From assembly GCF_014204515.1 (NCBI RefSeq), contig NZ_JACHLI010000009.1, positions 124,001 through 188,000 of the forward strand: a stretch of 64,000 bases of DNA. Direction: 5' to 3'. Under the pieces are notes generated by a model. That model did no database searches. It was not told where the DNA came from and saw only the letters and a list, made by a program, of their open reading frames with translations. Position 1 is the first letter of the stretch, and each line of letters begins with the position of its first letter. The position numbers and the translations under genes are program-made. Origin of the DNA: Pseudomonas nitroreducens. Its GTDB lineage: Bacteria; Pseudomonadota; Gammaproteobacteria; Pseudomonadales; Pseudomonadaceae. Below are positions 24,479 to 32,454 of this stretch, one piece after another.

Positions 24479-25441
24479 GTGAACGCATTGCAAGGCATCG
24501 AAGGGCGAGTGGAGTGGGCCGAGCGGCCGAACCCGACTTGCGCACAGGGACAGATCCGCATCCAGGTCGCCGCCGCGGGACTCAACCGTGCCGACCTGTT
24601 GCAGGTGGCGGGTCTCTATCCGCCGCCGCCGGGGGCCAGCGACATCATCGGCCTGGAATGTTCCGGGGTGGTGACCGAGGTCGGCGCCGGCAGCACCTGG
24701 CAGGTGGGTGACCGGGTCTGCGCGCTGCTGGCCGGTGGCGGCATGGCCGAGGAAGTGGTGGTGGACCAGCGCCACGCGTTGCCCGTACCTGCCGGCCTGA
24801 GTCTGGCCGAGGCCGCGGCACTGCCGGAGGTGTACGCCACCGCCTGGCTCAACCTGTTCATGCTCGGCGCGCTGCAGCCGGGCGAAAAGGTCCTGCTGCA
24901 TGCCGGTGCCAGCGGTGTCGGCTCGGCCGGTATCCAGCTGTGCAAGGCCTTCAACAGCCCGTGCTGGGTCAGCGTCGGTTCCGCCGAGCGCCTGGCCTAT
25001 TGCGAGGCGCTGGGTGCCGAGGGCGGCGCCTTGCGTGGTGAGAACCTCGAATCGCTGCGGGATTTCGCACCGTTCGACGTGATCCTCGATCCGGTGGGGG
25101 CGAACTACGCCAGGCTCGACCTGGAAATCCTCGGCCGCGACGGTCGCTGGGTGGTCATCGGCCTGATGGGCGGGCGCAAGGCCGAGCTGGACCTCGCCTT
25201 GCTGCTGGGCAAGCGCATCCAGCTGATCGGCTCGACCCTGCGCTCGCGCGACGCCGACTTCAAGGCACAGCTGATCGCCGAGCTGGGGCAGAAAGTCTGG
25301 CCGTTGTTCGAAACCGCCAAACTGAGTCCTCAGCTGGAGCGCACCTTCCCGATCAGCGACGCGCAGAGTGCGTTCGACGCGCTGGCGAGCAACCAGGTGC
25401 AGGGCAAGGTGGTGGTGGTGATCGACGAAAGCCTGGTCTGA
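24479..25441 (+). CDS. NAD(P)H:quinone oxidoreductase, zinc-independent MDR family
   Basis: 320 residues from a GTG at 24479 preceded by GGAGG (MNALQGIEGRVEWAERPNP). Medium-chain reductase with the quinone-reductase signature AAGLNRADLLQVAGLYPPPPGASDIIGLECSGVV. The nucleotide loop is HAGASGVGSAGIQLCK. Zinc ligands of alcohol dehydrogenases are absent. It matches the PIG3/QOR-like branch that reduces quinones or other electrophiles with NADPH. Divergent from prc. The stop is followed by a single REP element and the bidirectional terminator. Confidence 0.9.
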   Translation: MNALQGIEGRVEWAERPNPTCAQGQIRIQVAAAGLNRADLLQVAGLYPPPPGASDIIGLECSGVVTEVGAGSTWQVGDRVCALLAGGGMAEEVVVDQRHALPVPAGLSLAEAAALPEVYATAWLNLFMLGALQPGEKVLLHAGASGVGSAGIQLCKAFNSPCWVSVGSAERLAYCEALGAEGGALRGENLESLRDFAPFDVILDPVGANYARLDLEILGRDGRWVVIGLMGGRKAELDLALLLGKRIQLIGSTLRSRDADFKAQLIAELGQKVWPLFETAKLSPQLERTFPISDAQSAFDALASNQVQGKVVVVIDESLV

Positions 25442-25446
25442 CGAGG

Positions 25447-25468
25447 GTTCGCGAGCAAGCTCGCTCCT
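25447..25468. repeat. Single REP element (GAGCGAGCTTGCTCGC family)
   Basis: GTTCGCGAGCAAGCTCGCTC followed by CT, one half of the paired elements at 31760 and 55268. It lies 6 bp after the oxidoreductase stop. Confidence 0.8.
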
Positions 25469-25484
25469 GCCAAGGCAAAAGCAC

Positions 25485-25506
25485 AAGGGCCGCATCAGCG
25501 GCCCTT
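25485..25506. terminator. Bidirectional rho-independent terminator
   Basis: Stem AAGGGCCGC / GCGGCCCTT with loop ATCA, preceded by AAAAGCAC and followed by TTGCG. It serves the oxidoreductase (plus) and the HAD phosphatase operon (minus). Confidence 0.85.
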
Positions 25507-25526
25507 TTGCGTTCTCGGCAGACTAC

Positions 25527-26180
25527 TCATTTCCAGGTGAGGACATCCCAGCCCATCTTCTGCGCATGCTCCAGCAGCACCGGGTCGGCATTCACCACGT
25601 GCGGATGGCCCACGAGCTTGAGCAGCGGCAGGTCGTTGCGCGAGTCGGAGTAGAAGTGCGCGTCGGCCAGTGGGCTGTCGTCGCCTTCGAGCAGGTCGAG
25701 CAGGCGCAGCACCTTGCCTTCGCGGTAGGTGAGGGTGCCGACGGTGCGGCCGGTGTAGTGGCCGTTGAGCACTTCCAGGTCGATGGCCAGCACTTCATCG
25801 ATACCGATGCGTTCGGCGATGGGCTGCACCAGGTGCACGCCGGAAGCGGAAATCACCAGCGGGCGGTCGCCGGCCTCGCGGTGGCGGGCGAGGGTGGTGC
25901 AGGCGTCGCTGTGGATCAGCGGCTCGATCACGTCCTCGACGAAGGTTTCCACTTCCCGCTCGACTTCATCCACGCTGCGCCCGGCCATCGGCTCAAGGGC
26001 GAAGGCCATGTAGTCCTCCATGGGCAGCTTGCCCTGCGCGTACTGCGCCATCAGTTCGGCGTCGCGCTTGAGGAACGACTCCGCGTCCACCCAGCCCAGA
26101 TCGGCCATGCGCCGGGCCCACAGGCTCGCGCAGTCGCCGTCGATCAGGGTGTCGTCGAGGTCGAATATCACCAGGGCCAT
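25527..26180 (-). CDS. HAD-superfamily subclass IB phosphatase
   Basis: 217 residues. HAD motif I is MALVIFDLDDTLIDGD, with nucleophile Asp 7 and acid Asp 9. Motif II is LVISAS, motif III the conserved Lys near REGKVLRL, and motif IV YSDSRNDLPLL. The helical cap after motif I is typical of SerB-like IB enzymes. Last gene of the ABC importer operon: its ATG overlaps the ATPase stop by one base (TGATG). It probably dephosphorylates the imported compound or its breakdown product (inference). Confidence 0.9.
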   Translation of the reverse strand: MALVIFDLDDTLIDGDCASLWARRMADLGWVDAESFLKRDAELMAQYAQGKLPMEDYMAFALEPMAGRSVDEVEREVETFVEDVIEPLIHSDACTTLARHREAGDRPLVISASGVHLVQPIAERIGIDEVLAIDLEVLNGHYTGRTVGTLTYREGKVLRLLDLLEGDDSPLADAHFYSDSRNDLPLLKLVGHPHVVNADPVLLEHAQKMGWDVLTWK

Positions 26181-27175
26181 CAGGCCACCTCCCGAATGCT
26201 TTCAATGTCTACTTGCAGGCCGAGCTGGGTGCCCGCCGGGTACAGGCGCTCGGCGCTGCGGTTGAGGACGTCCACGGTCAGCTCGACGCCGGCGGCGTCG
26301 ACCCGGTAGCGGATCACGTTGCCCAGCAGGCTGTGGGAGAGTACCCGAACCGGGATGCCTTCGCCCGGCTCCACGCTCAGGCGCAGGGACTCGGGGCGGA
26401 TCGCCACCTGCTGGCGGAACGGGCGGTCCAGCAGCTTCGTCGCCTGGGCCGCGTCGAGCAGGTTGTAGTTGCCGATGAAGCCGGCGGCGAAGGCGTTTTC
26501 CGGCGCGGTGTAGAGGGTCTCGGCATCGCCGCTCTGGACGATGCGTCCGGCGTTCATCAGGACGATACGGTCGGACAGCGTCAGCGCTTCCTCCTGGTCG
26601 TGGGTGACGAAGACCGTGGTCAGTTTCAGCTCCTGCTGGATGCGGCGGATCTGCTCGCGCAGGTGCTTGCGGATGCGCGCGTCGAGCGCCGACAGCGGTT
26701 CGTCGAGCAGCAGCAGGCGTGGGCGGGTGACCAGTGAGCGGGCCAGGGCGACGCGCTGGCACTGGCCGCCGGACAGCTGGTGCGGATAGCGCGCCGCGAG
26801 CGGGCCTAGTTCGACCATCTCCAGCGCTTCCTTCACCCGCTGGGTGGACTCCGCGGCTGGCACCTTCTGCATGCGCAGGCCGAAGGCGACGTTCTGCTCC
26901 ACGGTCATGTTGGGGAACAGCGCGTAGCTCTGGAACACCATGGCGATGCCGCGCTTCTGCGGGCTCCTGGGCACGATGTCTTCGCCGTCGAGGTGGATCC
27001 TGCCGCTGTCCACCGGTGTCAGCCCGGCGATGCAGCGCAGCAGGGTGGATTTGCCGCAGCCGCTGGGGCCGAGCAGGGTGACGAACTCGCCGCGCTCGGC
27101 GGCGAAGTCGATGTCCTGGAACACCGTGGTGCTGCCGTAGCTCTTGTTCAGTGTCTCGACGCTGAGGAAGCTCAT
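26180..27175 (-). CDS. ABC transporter ATP-binding protein (PhnT/PotA-like)
   Basis: 331 residues. Walker A GPSGCGKST, Q-loop VFQSYALFPNMTV, signature LSGGQCQR (cysteine where glutamine is usual), Walker B LLLLDEP, H-loop FVTHDQEEAL. A C-terminal TOBE-like domain (~240-331, VAIRPESLRLSVEPGEG) marks the polyamine/iron/phosphonate importer branch. Start at 27175 overlaps the stop of the upstream permease by 4 bp. Energises import together with the two permeases and the binding protein of this operon. Confidence 0.92.
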   Translation of the reverse strand: MSFLSVETLNKSYGSTTVFQDIDFAAERGEFVTLLGPSGCGKSTLLRCIAGLTPVDSGRIHLDGEDIVPRSPQKRGIAMVFQSYALFPNMTVEQNVAFGLRMQKVPAAESTQRVKEALEMVELGPLAARYPHQLSGGQCQRVALARSLVTRPRLLLLDEPLSALDARIRKHLREQIRRIQQELKLTTVFVTHDQEEALTLSDRIVLMNAGRIVQSGDAETLYTAPENAFAAGFIGNYNLLDAAQATKLLDRPFRQQVAIRPESLRLSVEPGEGIPVRVLSHSLLGNVIRYRVDAAGVELTVDVLNRSAERLYPAGTQLGLQVDIESIREVA

Positions 27176-27960
27176 GCCTTGTCCTTGCTTAAACGGTTGG
27201 CCGCCCAGGTGAGCAGCAGGACGAAGAGGAAGTAGGAGACCACCACCGCGCTGGTGTAGTGGCCGCTGCTGTTGCGCATGTTGTTGAGGAACACCTGCAG
27301 CGTCTCGTAGCGCGTACCTACCAGCAGGTTGGCGAAGACGAACTCGCCGATGAGGAAGGAGAACGACAGGAACAGCGCCACCATCAGGCCCTTGCGCAGG
27401 TTCGGCAGCACCACCAGCAGGGCGGCCTGCCAGGTGCTGGCACCGAGCAGGTGGGCGGCGTCCATCAGGTCGTGCAGGTTGATCGCCTGCAGGTTGTTGC
27501 TGATCGCGCGGTACATGAAGGGCAGGGCGATGGTGAAGTAGCAGCCGATCAGGATCCACGGTGTACCGACGATGGGCAGCGGGCCGGAGGCGTAGAGCTG
27601 CAGCAGGCCCACCGAGGACACCACCGGCGGCACCGCGAAGGGCAGCAGGATCAGCACGTTCATCAGCGCATCCAGGCGCGGGAAGTAGTAGTGGATGACG
27701 AACATCAGCGGCAGCACCAGCACCACGCTCAGCACCAGCGCGCCGAAGCACACCAGCAGCGACTGGCCGAAGGCGATGAGGAAGCGCGGGTCGCTCCACA
27801 GGGTGAGGAACCACTTCAGGGTCAGCCCGTCGGGCAGCACGCTGGCGCTCCACGAGGTGGCCAGCGAGTACAGCAGGGTGGCGGCCAGCGGCACCAGCAG
27901 GATCAGGAACAGCGCGTAGACCACCACGCGGTGGTACAGCGCGTCAGCGTTTCTGGACAT
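27172..27960 (-). CDS. ABC transporter permease (PhnV/PotC-like)
   Basis: 262 residues, six predicted helices, starting MSRNADALYHRVVVYALFLILLVPL. The EAA-type coupling loop is DLMDAAHLLGASTWQAALLVVLPNL. Second permease of the importer. Its start overlaps the upstream permease by 17 bp and its stop overlaps the ATPase start by 4 bp, so the whole set is translationally coupled. Confidence 0.9.
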   Translation of the reverse strand: MSRNADALYHRVVVYALFLILLVPLAATLLYSLATSWSASVLPDGLTLKWFLTLWSDPRFLIAFGQSLLVCFGALVLSVVLVLPLMFVIHYYFPRLDALMNVLILLPFAVPPVVSSVGLLQLYASGPLPIVGTPWILIGCYFTIALPFMYRAISNNLQAINLHDLMDAAHLLGASTWQAALLVVLPNLRKGLMVALFLSFSFLIGEFVFANLLVGTRYETLQVFLNNMRNSSGHYTSAVVVSYFLFVLLLTWAANRLSKDKA

Positions 27961-28786
27961 GGTAGCTCCGGCGCAGCAGCCACTGGTGGGCCAGGGTGAT
28001 GATGGTCATCAGGCCGACCAGCACCATGGCCAGGGCGCTGGCCATGTTCGGGTCGAGAAACACGTCGCCCGAGACCAGCCCGGCGATGCGGATCGGCACC
28101 ACGTTGAAGTTGCCGGTAGTCAGCGAGTAGACCGTGGCGTAGGCGCCCAGCGCGTTGGCCAGGAGGATGACGAAGGTGCCCAGCAGCGCCGGCGTCAGCA
28201 CCGGGATGCCGATGTGCCGCCAGAACGCCCAGTGGCTGGCGCCCAGCAGCGCGGCGGATTCGCGCCAGTCCTCGCGCAGGGCGTCGAAGGCCGGGTAGAG
28301 CAGCATCACCCCCAGGGGAATCTGGAAGTAGGTGTAGAGGATGATCAGGCCGGTCTTGGAATAGAGGTTGAAATCCTCGATCCAACCCGCCTGTTTCAGC
28401 AGCAGCGTGATGGCGCCGTTGAAGCCCAGGATGATGATGAAGGCGAAGGCCAACGGCACCCCGGCGAAGTTGCTGGTCATGTTGGCGAAGGCCATCACGA
28501 AGTCGCGCAGCCTGGTGTTCACCTGGCGCAGCGAGTAGCTGCCGAGCACGGCGATGAGCAGCCCGATCAGGCTCGACCACACCGAGATTTCCAGGCTGTA
28601 GCGGATCGCCTGCAGGTAGAACGGCGAGTCGAAGATCTCGCTGAAGTTGCCCAGGCCCCAGCCGTCGCCGGTGCGCACGCTGTTGATCATCACCCACAGC
28701 AGCGGTGCCAGCTGGAAGGCGAAGAAGAACAGCGCGAAGGGCAGCAGGCAGAGCAGGGCGAAGAGCTTTCCGGTATTCGATCTCAT
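27944..28786 (-). CDS. ABC transporter permease (PhnU/PotB-like)
   Basis: 280 residues, six helices (MRSNTGKLFALLCLLPFALFFFAFQLAPL). The coupling loop is DWRESAALLGASHWAFWRHIGIPVLTP. I chose the ATG at 28786 because it overlaps the phosphodiesterase stop by 4 bp (ATGA); the frame further upstream only mirrors that gene. Forms the translocation pore with the 262-residue permease. Confidence 0.9.
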   Translation of the reverse strand: MRSNTGKLFALLCLLPFALFFFAFQLAPLLWVMINSVRTGDGWGLGNFSEIFDSPFYLQAIRYSLEISVWSSLIGLLIAVLGSYSLRQVNTRLRDFVMAFANMTSNFAGVPLAFAFIIILGFNGAITLLLKQAGWIEDFNLYSKTGLIILYTYFQIPLGVMLLYPAFDALREDWRESAALLGASHWAFWRHIGIPVLTPALLGTFVILLANALGAYATVYSLTTGNFNVVPIRIAGLVSGDVFLDPNMASALAMVLVGLMTIITLAHQWLLRRSYHVQKR

Positions 28787-29592
28787 GCCTTGAGCAACTC
28801 CCGGCAGAGCGGTTTGTCGTGGGGCGCGCCGAGAATCTCGCACAGCGTGCCGCACAGTTCGACCTGACGTGGACGCGCCTGGTCATCGAGGCTGAACGCC
28901 TCGCCGAAGACGAACAGTGGCACTTCGCGCTCCTCGGGGAGGATGCCGCCGTGGCTGCGGTCGTCGTTCATGCCGTGGTCGGCGGTGACCATCACCTGGT
29001 AGCCGGCGGTCAGCCACTGGTGCAGGTATTCGGAGAGGATGATGTCGGCGTGCCGCGCGCTGTTGCGGTACTGCGGCGTGCCCAGGCCGTGCTTGTGCCC
29101 GGCGTCGTCGATGTTCATCGGATGCACCAGCAGGCAATTGGGCGCATGCCGGCGGCGCAGCGATTCGGCGTCGGTGAACAGGTGCGAGTCGGGGTAGTGG
29201 TCGCTCCAGTAGAAGTGGCCGTGCTGGATCGCCAGGGATTCATCGTCGGTGTGACGGTCGCGGGCCGGATCGAAGGGCGTGCGGTTGTACAGCTCGCTGA
29301 CCCAGTGATAGGCCGCGGCGGCGGTGGTCAGACCGGCCTCGCGGGCGTAATGGAACAGGCTGCGCTGGTTGGACAGGCGCGACACGTCGTTGTGCAGGAT
29401 GCCGCTGTCGATCGGGCGCACGCCGGTGAGGATGCATTCGTAGAGCGGGCGCGACAGCGAGGGCAGCTCGCATTCGAGCCGGTAGAGCTGGCCGCGGCCG
29501 GCACTGCACAGGGCCTGCAGGTGGCCCATGCAGTCGTGGGCGACGCTGTAGTTGAGGCCGTCGAGGACGACCAGGATGACGTCGTGGCGCAT
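28783..29592 (-). CDS. Alkaline-phosphatase-superfamily phosphodiesterase (NPP-like)
   Basis: 269 residues starting MRHDVILVVLDGLNYSVAHD. Alkaline phosphatase/NPP fold with the metal Asp in VVLDGL, a serine/threonine nucleophile region PSLSRPLYECILTG, the Asp/His metal site HPMNIDDAGHKHG and the second site TADHGMNDDRSHGG. No signal peptide, so it acts in the cytoplasm. Lying between the binding protein and the permeases, it most likely hydrolyses the imported phospho- or phosphono-compound (inference). It could be a phosphonate hydrolase or a phosphodiesterase; sequence alone does not decide. Confidence 0.85.
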   Translation of the reverse strand: MRHDVILVVLDGLNYSVAHDCMGHLQALCSAGRGQLYRLECELPSLSRPLYECILTGVRPIDSGILHNDVSRLSNQRSLFHYAREAGLTTAAAAYHWVSELYNRTPFDPARDRHTDDESLAIQHGHFYWSDHYPDSHLFTDAESLRRRHAPNCLLVHPMNIDDAGHKHGLGTPQYRNSARHADIILSEYLHQWLTAGYQVMVTADHGMNDDRSHGGILPEEREVPLFVFGEAFSLDDQARPRQVELCGTLCEILGAPHDKPLCRELLKA

Positions 29593-29648
29593 GGGACGGG
29601 GCCTTTGTCGAACGCTGCCGCCCCGGCGCGGGCCGGGGCGGCCGGGGG

Positions 29649-30707
29649 TCATTGCATGTTGATGATGACGCTTTCCTGCCACATCCGCGGCAGACGCTTG
29701 GAGGTCTCTTCCCAGGCCTTGGCGTCCTTGATCGGCTGGGCCTTGGCGTACTGCTCGTTGGGCAGCAGCTTGGCCTTCACCTCGGCCGGCAGGGTCAGGT
29801 GCTCGGCACGGATCGGCCGCGCGTTGCCCTTGGCCAGGTTGATCTGCCCGGCGTCGCTGAAGATGTACTCGCGGGCGAGCTTCGCGGCGTTGGGGTTCTT
29901 CGCGTACTTGTTGATGATGGTGGTGTAGCCGGAGATCACCGAGCCGTCGGAGGGGATCAGCACTTCGAAGCGCGACGGGTCGATCTGGTCGCGGTAGCTC
30001 AGGCCGTTGAAGTCCCAGACGATGCCGACTTCCACTTCACCCTTCTCCAGGGTGTTGATCACCGGGTTGGTCAGCGACAGGCGACCCTGCTTGGCCAACT
30101 GGGCGAAGAACTCCAGGCCCGGCTTGATGTTCTTCTCGTCGCCGCCATTGGCGATGGAAGCGGCCAGCACGCCGTTGACTGCCTGGGCGGCGGTGCTCAC
30201 GTCACCCACGGTGACCTTATACTTGCCCTTGAGCAGGTCGGCCCAGCTGTGCGGAACGTCCTTCACCAGCTGCTTGTTGACGATGAAGGCGATGGTGCCG
30301 GTGTAGGCGAGCGCCCAGTGGCCGTCCTTGTCCTTGGCCCAGTCCGGCACCTGGTCCCAGGTGCTGGGCTTGTAGGGCTGGCTGACGTCCTGCTGCACGG
30401 CAATGGGGCCGAAGGCAGCGCCGACGTCACCGATATCGGCGCTGGCGTTTTCCTTCTCGGCCTTGAACTTGGCCAGCTCCTGGGCCGAGCTCATGTCGGT
30501 GTCCATGTGCTTCAGGCCGTACTTGCTTTCCAGGTCCTTCCAGGTGTCCTTCCAGTTCGCCCAGCTGTCGGGCATGCCCACGCTGTTGACCTGGCCTTCC
30601 TTGCGGGCGGCGGCTTCCAGCGATTGCAGATCGGCGTCGGCCGCCATGGCGAGGCCGCTGCCAATGGCAATGGCCGATCCCAGCAGTGAAGCAAGCAAGC
30701 GTTTCAT
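29649..30707 (-). CDS. ABC transporter periplasmic substrate-binding protein (PhnS-like)
   Basis: 352 residues with signal peptide (MKRLLASLLGSAIAIGSGLAMA). Iron/polyamine/phosphonate-type binding fold: LEAAARKEGQVNSVGMPDSW, GDVGAAFGPIAVQQ, WALAYTGTIAFIVNKQ, VGDVSTAAQAVNG and IVWDFNGLSYRDQ. First gene of the operon, with GGAGC before the ATG. The promoter region has the candidate UTRA operator at 30740. Ligand unknown; a phosphonate or phosphate ester is the best guess from the neighbouring phosphatases (inference). Confidence 0.9.
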   Translation of the reverse strand: MKRLLASLLGSAIAIGSGLAMAADADLQSLEAAARKEGQVNSVGMPDSWANWKDTWKDLESKYGLKHMDTDMSSAQELAKFKAEKENASADIGDVGAAFGPIAVQQDVSQPYKPSTWDQVPDWAKDKDGHWALAYTGTIAFIVNKQLVKDVPHSWADLLKGKYKVTVGDVSTAAQAVNGVLAASIANGGDEKNIKPGLEFFAQLAKQGRLSLTNPVINTLEKGEVEVGIVWDFNGLSYRDQIDPSRFEVLIPSDGSVISGYTTIINKYAKNPNAAKLAREYIFSDAGQINLAKGNARPIRAEHLTLPAEVKAKLLPNEQYAKAQPIKDAKAWEETSKRLPRMWQESVIINMQ

Positions 30708-30739
30708 TCGGTGCTCCTTCGGTTCGGTATGTAGCAACG

Positions 30740-30751
30740 TGGTCTAGATCA
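30740..30751. promoter_or_regulatory. Candidate UTRA-regulator operator before the binding-protein gene
   Basis: TGGTCTAGATCA, an imperfect 12-bp palindrome 32 bp upstream of the ATG. It resembles the TGGTCTAGACCA-type sites known for HutC/UTRA regulators such as PhnF and DasR. Confidence 0.65.
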
Positions 30752-31006
30752 GCAAGACGCAGGCCAATCTAAGCGGGACGGATGACAGTTTGATGTAACC
30801 CCCGAGCGCGCCGGGTCTGCCTCTGGCGTCCACAGCGTCGTCGGGAAAAAGCGTAGACCATGGCAGATACCCTGATCCGCCTGGGCTACGCTGGTGTCGT
30901 TATCTGGCATGGGCGCTGCTTGCCAAGCCGCTGTCACGGGACGGTCATCGGCCTTTCCTAGGATGACCGCACCCCGTGAGGGGAAAGAAATGCCCTGTTC
31001 TGGGGC

Positions 31007-31018
31007 TGGACTAGTCCA
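31007..31018. promoter_or_regulatory. Candidate UTRA-regulator operator before the regulator gene
   Basis: TGGACTAGTCCA, a perfect 12-bp palindrome 14 bp upstream of the regulator ATG. It shares the TGG..CTAG..CA frame with the site at 30740, which suggests autoregulation plus control of the divergent operon. Confidence 0.7.
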
Positions 31019-31032
31019 AAAGAGGGAAAGGA

Positions 31033-31749
31033 ATGCGCGATACGGCGCTACCCACGGTGACTGCGATCTGCCGCGCGCTGATCGAGCAGATCGACAGCGG
31101 CCTGCTCAGCGCCGGCGGCAAGCTGCCGGCCGAACGCAAGCTGAGCGAGTTGTTCGACACCACGCGCATCACCCTGCGCGAGGCGCTGGGGCAACTGGAG
31201 GCGCAGGGCCTGATCTACCGCGAGGAGCGCCGCGGCTGGTTCGTCTCGCCGCCGCGTCTACTGTACAACCCGCTGGTGCGCAGCCACTACCACGCGATGG
31301 TCGAAGGCCAGGGGCGGGTCGCGGCGACCGAGGTGCTGTCGGCGCGGCAGGTGCCGGCCAGCGCGGCGATCTGCGAGCTGCTGGAGCTGCCGGCGTTATC
31401 GAGCGTCTACCAGATCCGTCGGCTGCGGCGGGTGGACGGTCGGCTGGTGCTCTACGTCGAGCACTACCTGAATCCGGCGTACTTCCCCGGCATCCTCGAC
31501 AGCGACCTGACCTGCTCGCTCACCGAGCTGTACGCCAGCCGCTATGACATCCGTTATGGCCGCGTGCGTTTCGACATGGTGCCCACGGCGTTGCACGGCG
31601 AGGCGGCCAGCGTCCTGCGCGTCGCCGAAGGCAGCCCGGCGCTGCGCATCACCCGGATCAATCGCGACCAGCACGGGCGCATCATCGACTGCGACCTGGA
31701 GTTCTGGCGGCACGATGCCATCCATGTGAGCGTGGAAGTGCCGGACTGA
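31033..31749 (+). CDS. GntR-family regulator with UTRA domain (PhnF/PhnR-like)
   Basis: 238 residues. N-terminal GntR winged helix (~8-75, VTAICRALIEQIDSGLLSAGGKLPAERKLSELFDTTRITLREAL). C-terminal UTRA ligand domain (~95-235, SARQVPASAAICELLELPALSSVYQIRRLRRVDGRLVLYVEHYLN). Such HutC-branch proteins bind small acids or phosphonates and repress adjacent uptake operons. It is divergent from the ABC importer operon and both promoters carry matching palindromes, so it is the likely local regulator. The GGAAAGG ribosome binding site supports the ATG at 31033. Confidence 0.92.
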   Translation: MRDTALPTVTAICRALIEQIDSGLLSAGGKLPAERKLSELFDTTRITLREALGQLEAQGLIYREERRGWFVSPPRLLYNPLVRSHYHAMVEGQGRVAATEVLSARQVPASAAICELLELPALSSVYQIRRLRRVDGRLVLYVEHYLNPAYFPGILDSDLTCSLTELYASRYDIRYGRVRFDMVPTALHGEAASVLRVAEGSPALRITRINRDQHGRIIDCDLEFWRHDAIHVSVEVPD

Positions 31750-31759
31750 GAGTGGGCCT

Positions 31760-31837
31760 GTAGGAGCGAGCTTGCTCGCGAACGGATTTCCCGGTGACGC
31801 TGGCGCTGGGCGGGTTCGCGAGCAAGCTCGCTCCTAC
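31760..31837. repeat. REPIN, GAGCGAGCTTGCTCGC family
   Basis: Two inverted REP arms of 24 bp: GTAGGAGCGAGCTTGCTCGC plus GAAC (31760-31783) and the exact inverse at 31814-31837, with a 30-bp spacer. It starts 11 bp after the regulator stop codon. Confidence 0.92.
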
Positions 31838-31849
31838 AGCGGGGCAGTC

Positions 31850-31950
31850 CTCTGCCAGAGGGAAAGGGGACGTTCGGTGCAGGATGAAACCATCGCGTCA
31901 GCCGGCACGGACAGCTCCCTCTCCCTCAGGGAGAGGGTTGGGGTGAGGGG
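31850..31950. repeat. CCCTCTCCC-type repeat with conserved flank
   Basis: The inner segment from GCAGGATGAA at 31879 through GTCAGCCGGCACGGA, then CCCTCTCCCTCAGGGAGAGGG and TTGGGGTGAGGG, matches 10381-10452 with few differences. No gene in 31750-31999. Confidence 0.8.
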
Positions 31951-31999
31951 AATCGCTGGTACAAGCACGCCCGAAAAGACAGTTGCCCTGCAGGGAAAC

Positions 32000-32401
32000 T
32001 CAGCGATCCGGGTTCCACTCCGGATAAGCCGGAATCCCGTCCTGCGCCAGCCACGGGCGATCGTGGGACACCCAGATATGCCGTGCCGGCCGCGTGCCGG
32101 GATCGTCGTCCAGGCTGGCCACGCGGACAATCACGTGGGGTTGGCCGGCATGCTCGGCGATCAGTTGCGTTCCACAGCGTGGGCAGAACTTGCGCAGCTT
32201 GCCGGGCGAGGATTCATACGCCGCCACCTGGTCTTCGCCGCGGGTCCAGCGGAAGTGCTCGCGCATTACCCCGGCGGTGCTGGCGAAGGCCGCCGAGTGG
32301 GCCTTCTGGCAGGTCAGGCAGTGGCAATGGCCGATGGGCATGTCCAGGCCATCGATCTCATAGGCGATGTCGCCGCACAGGCAGCTTCCGTTGAAGGACA
32401 T
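32000..32401 (-). CDS. GFA-family (CENP-V/glutathione-dependent formaldehyde-activating) zinc protein
   Basis: 133 residues (MSFNGSCLCGDIAYEIDG). Zinc ligands in the order CLC, HCHCLTC and CPRCG define the GFA fold. The family is named after formaldehyde-activating enzyme, but most members have unknown substrates and some are thiol-adduct lyases. GAGGAG precedes the ATG. Probably a single gene: the terminator for the M18 peptidase gene separates it from its upstream neighbour. Confidence 0.88.
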   Translation of the reverse strand: MSFNGSCLCGDIAYEIDGLDMPIGHCHCLTCQKAHSAAFASTAGVMREHFRWTRGEDQVAAYESSPGKLRKFCPRCGTQLIAEHAGQPHVIVRVASLDDDPGTRPARHIWVSHDRPWLAQDGIPAYPEWNPDR

Positions 32402-32426
32402 GGCGGGTTCTCCTCACAAAAAGAAA

Positions 32427-32450
32427 AACGCCCGGCGGGCGCCGGGCGTT
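32427..32450 (-). terminator. Rho-independent terminator of the M18 aminopeptidase gene
   Basis: Stem AACGCCCGGC / GCCGGGCGTT; on the minus strand it is followed by TTTCTTTTTG. Confidence 0.9.
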
Positions 32451-32454
32451 CGGG

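Larger units (their letters stand above)
30708..31032. other. Divergent promoter region of the importer operon and its UTRA regulator
   Basis: 325 bp without a gene. It holds the two operator palindromes listed separately. A further half-site TAGACCA lies at 30854-30860. A GGAAAGG ribosome binding site precedes the regulator gene. Confidence 0.7.

Noticed and set aside
24401..25495. A 364-codon minus-strand frame opposite the quinone oxidoreductase
   Set aside because: The plus-strand frame holds the MDR signature and a GTG with GGAGG; the minus frame has no motif.
30854..30860. TAGACCA as a third full UTRA operator
   Set aside because: Only one half-site matches; the opposite half is degenerate, so it is mentioned but not called as an operator.
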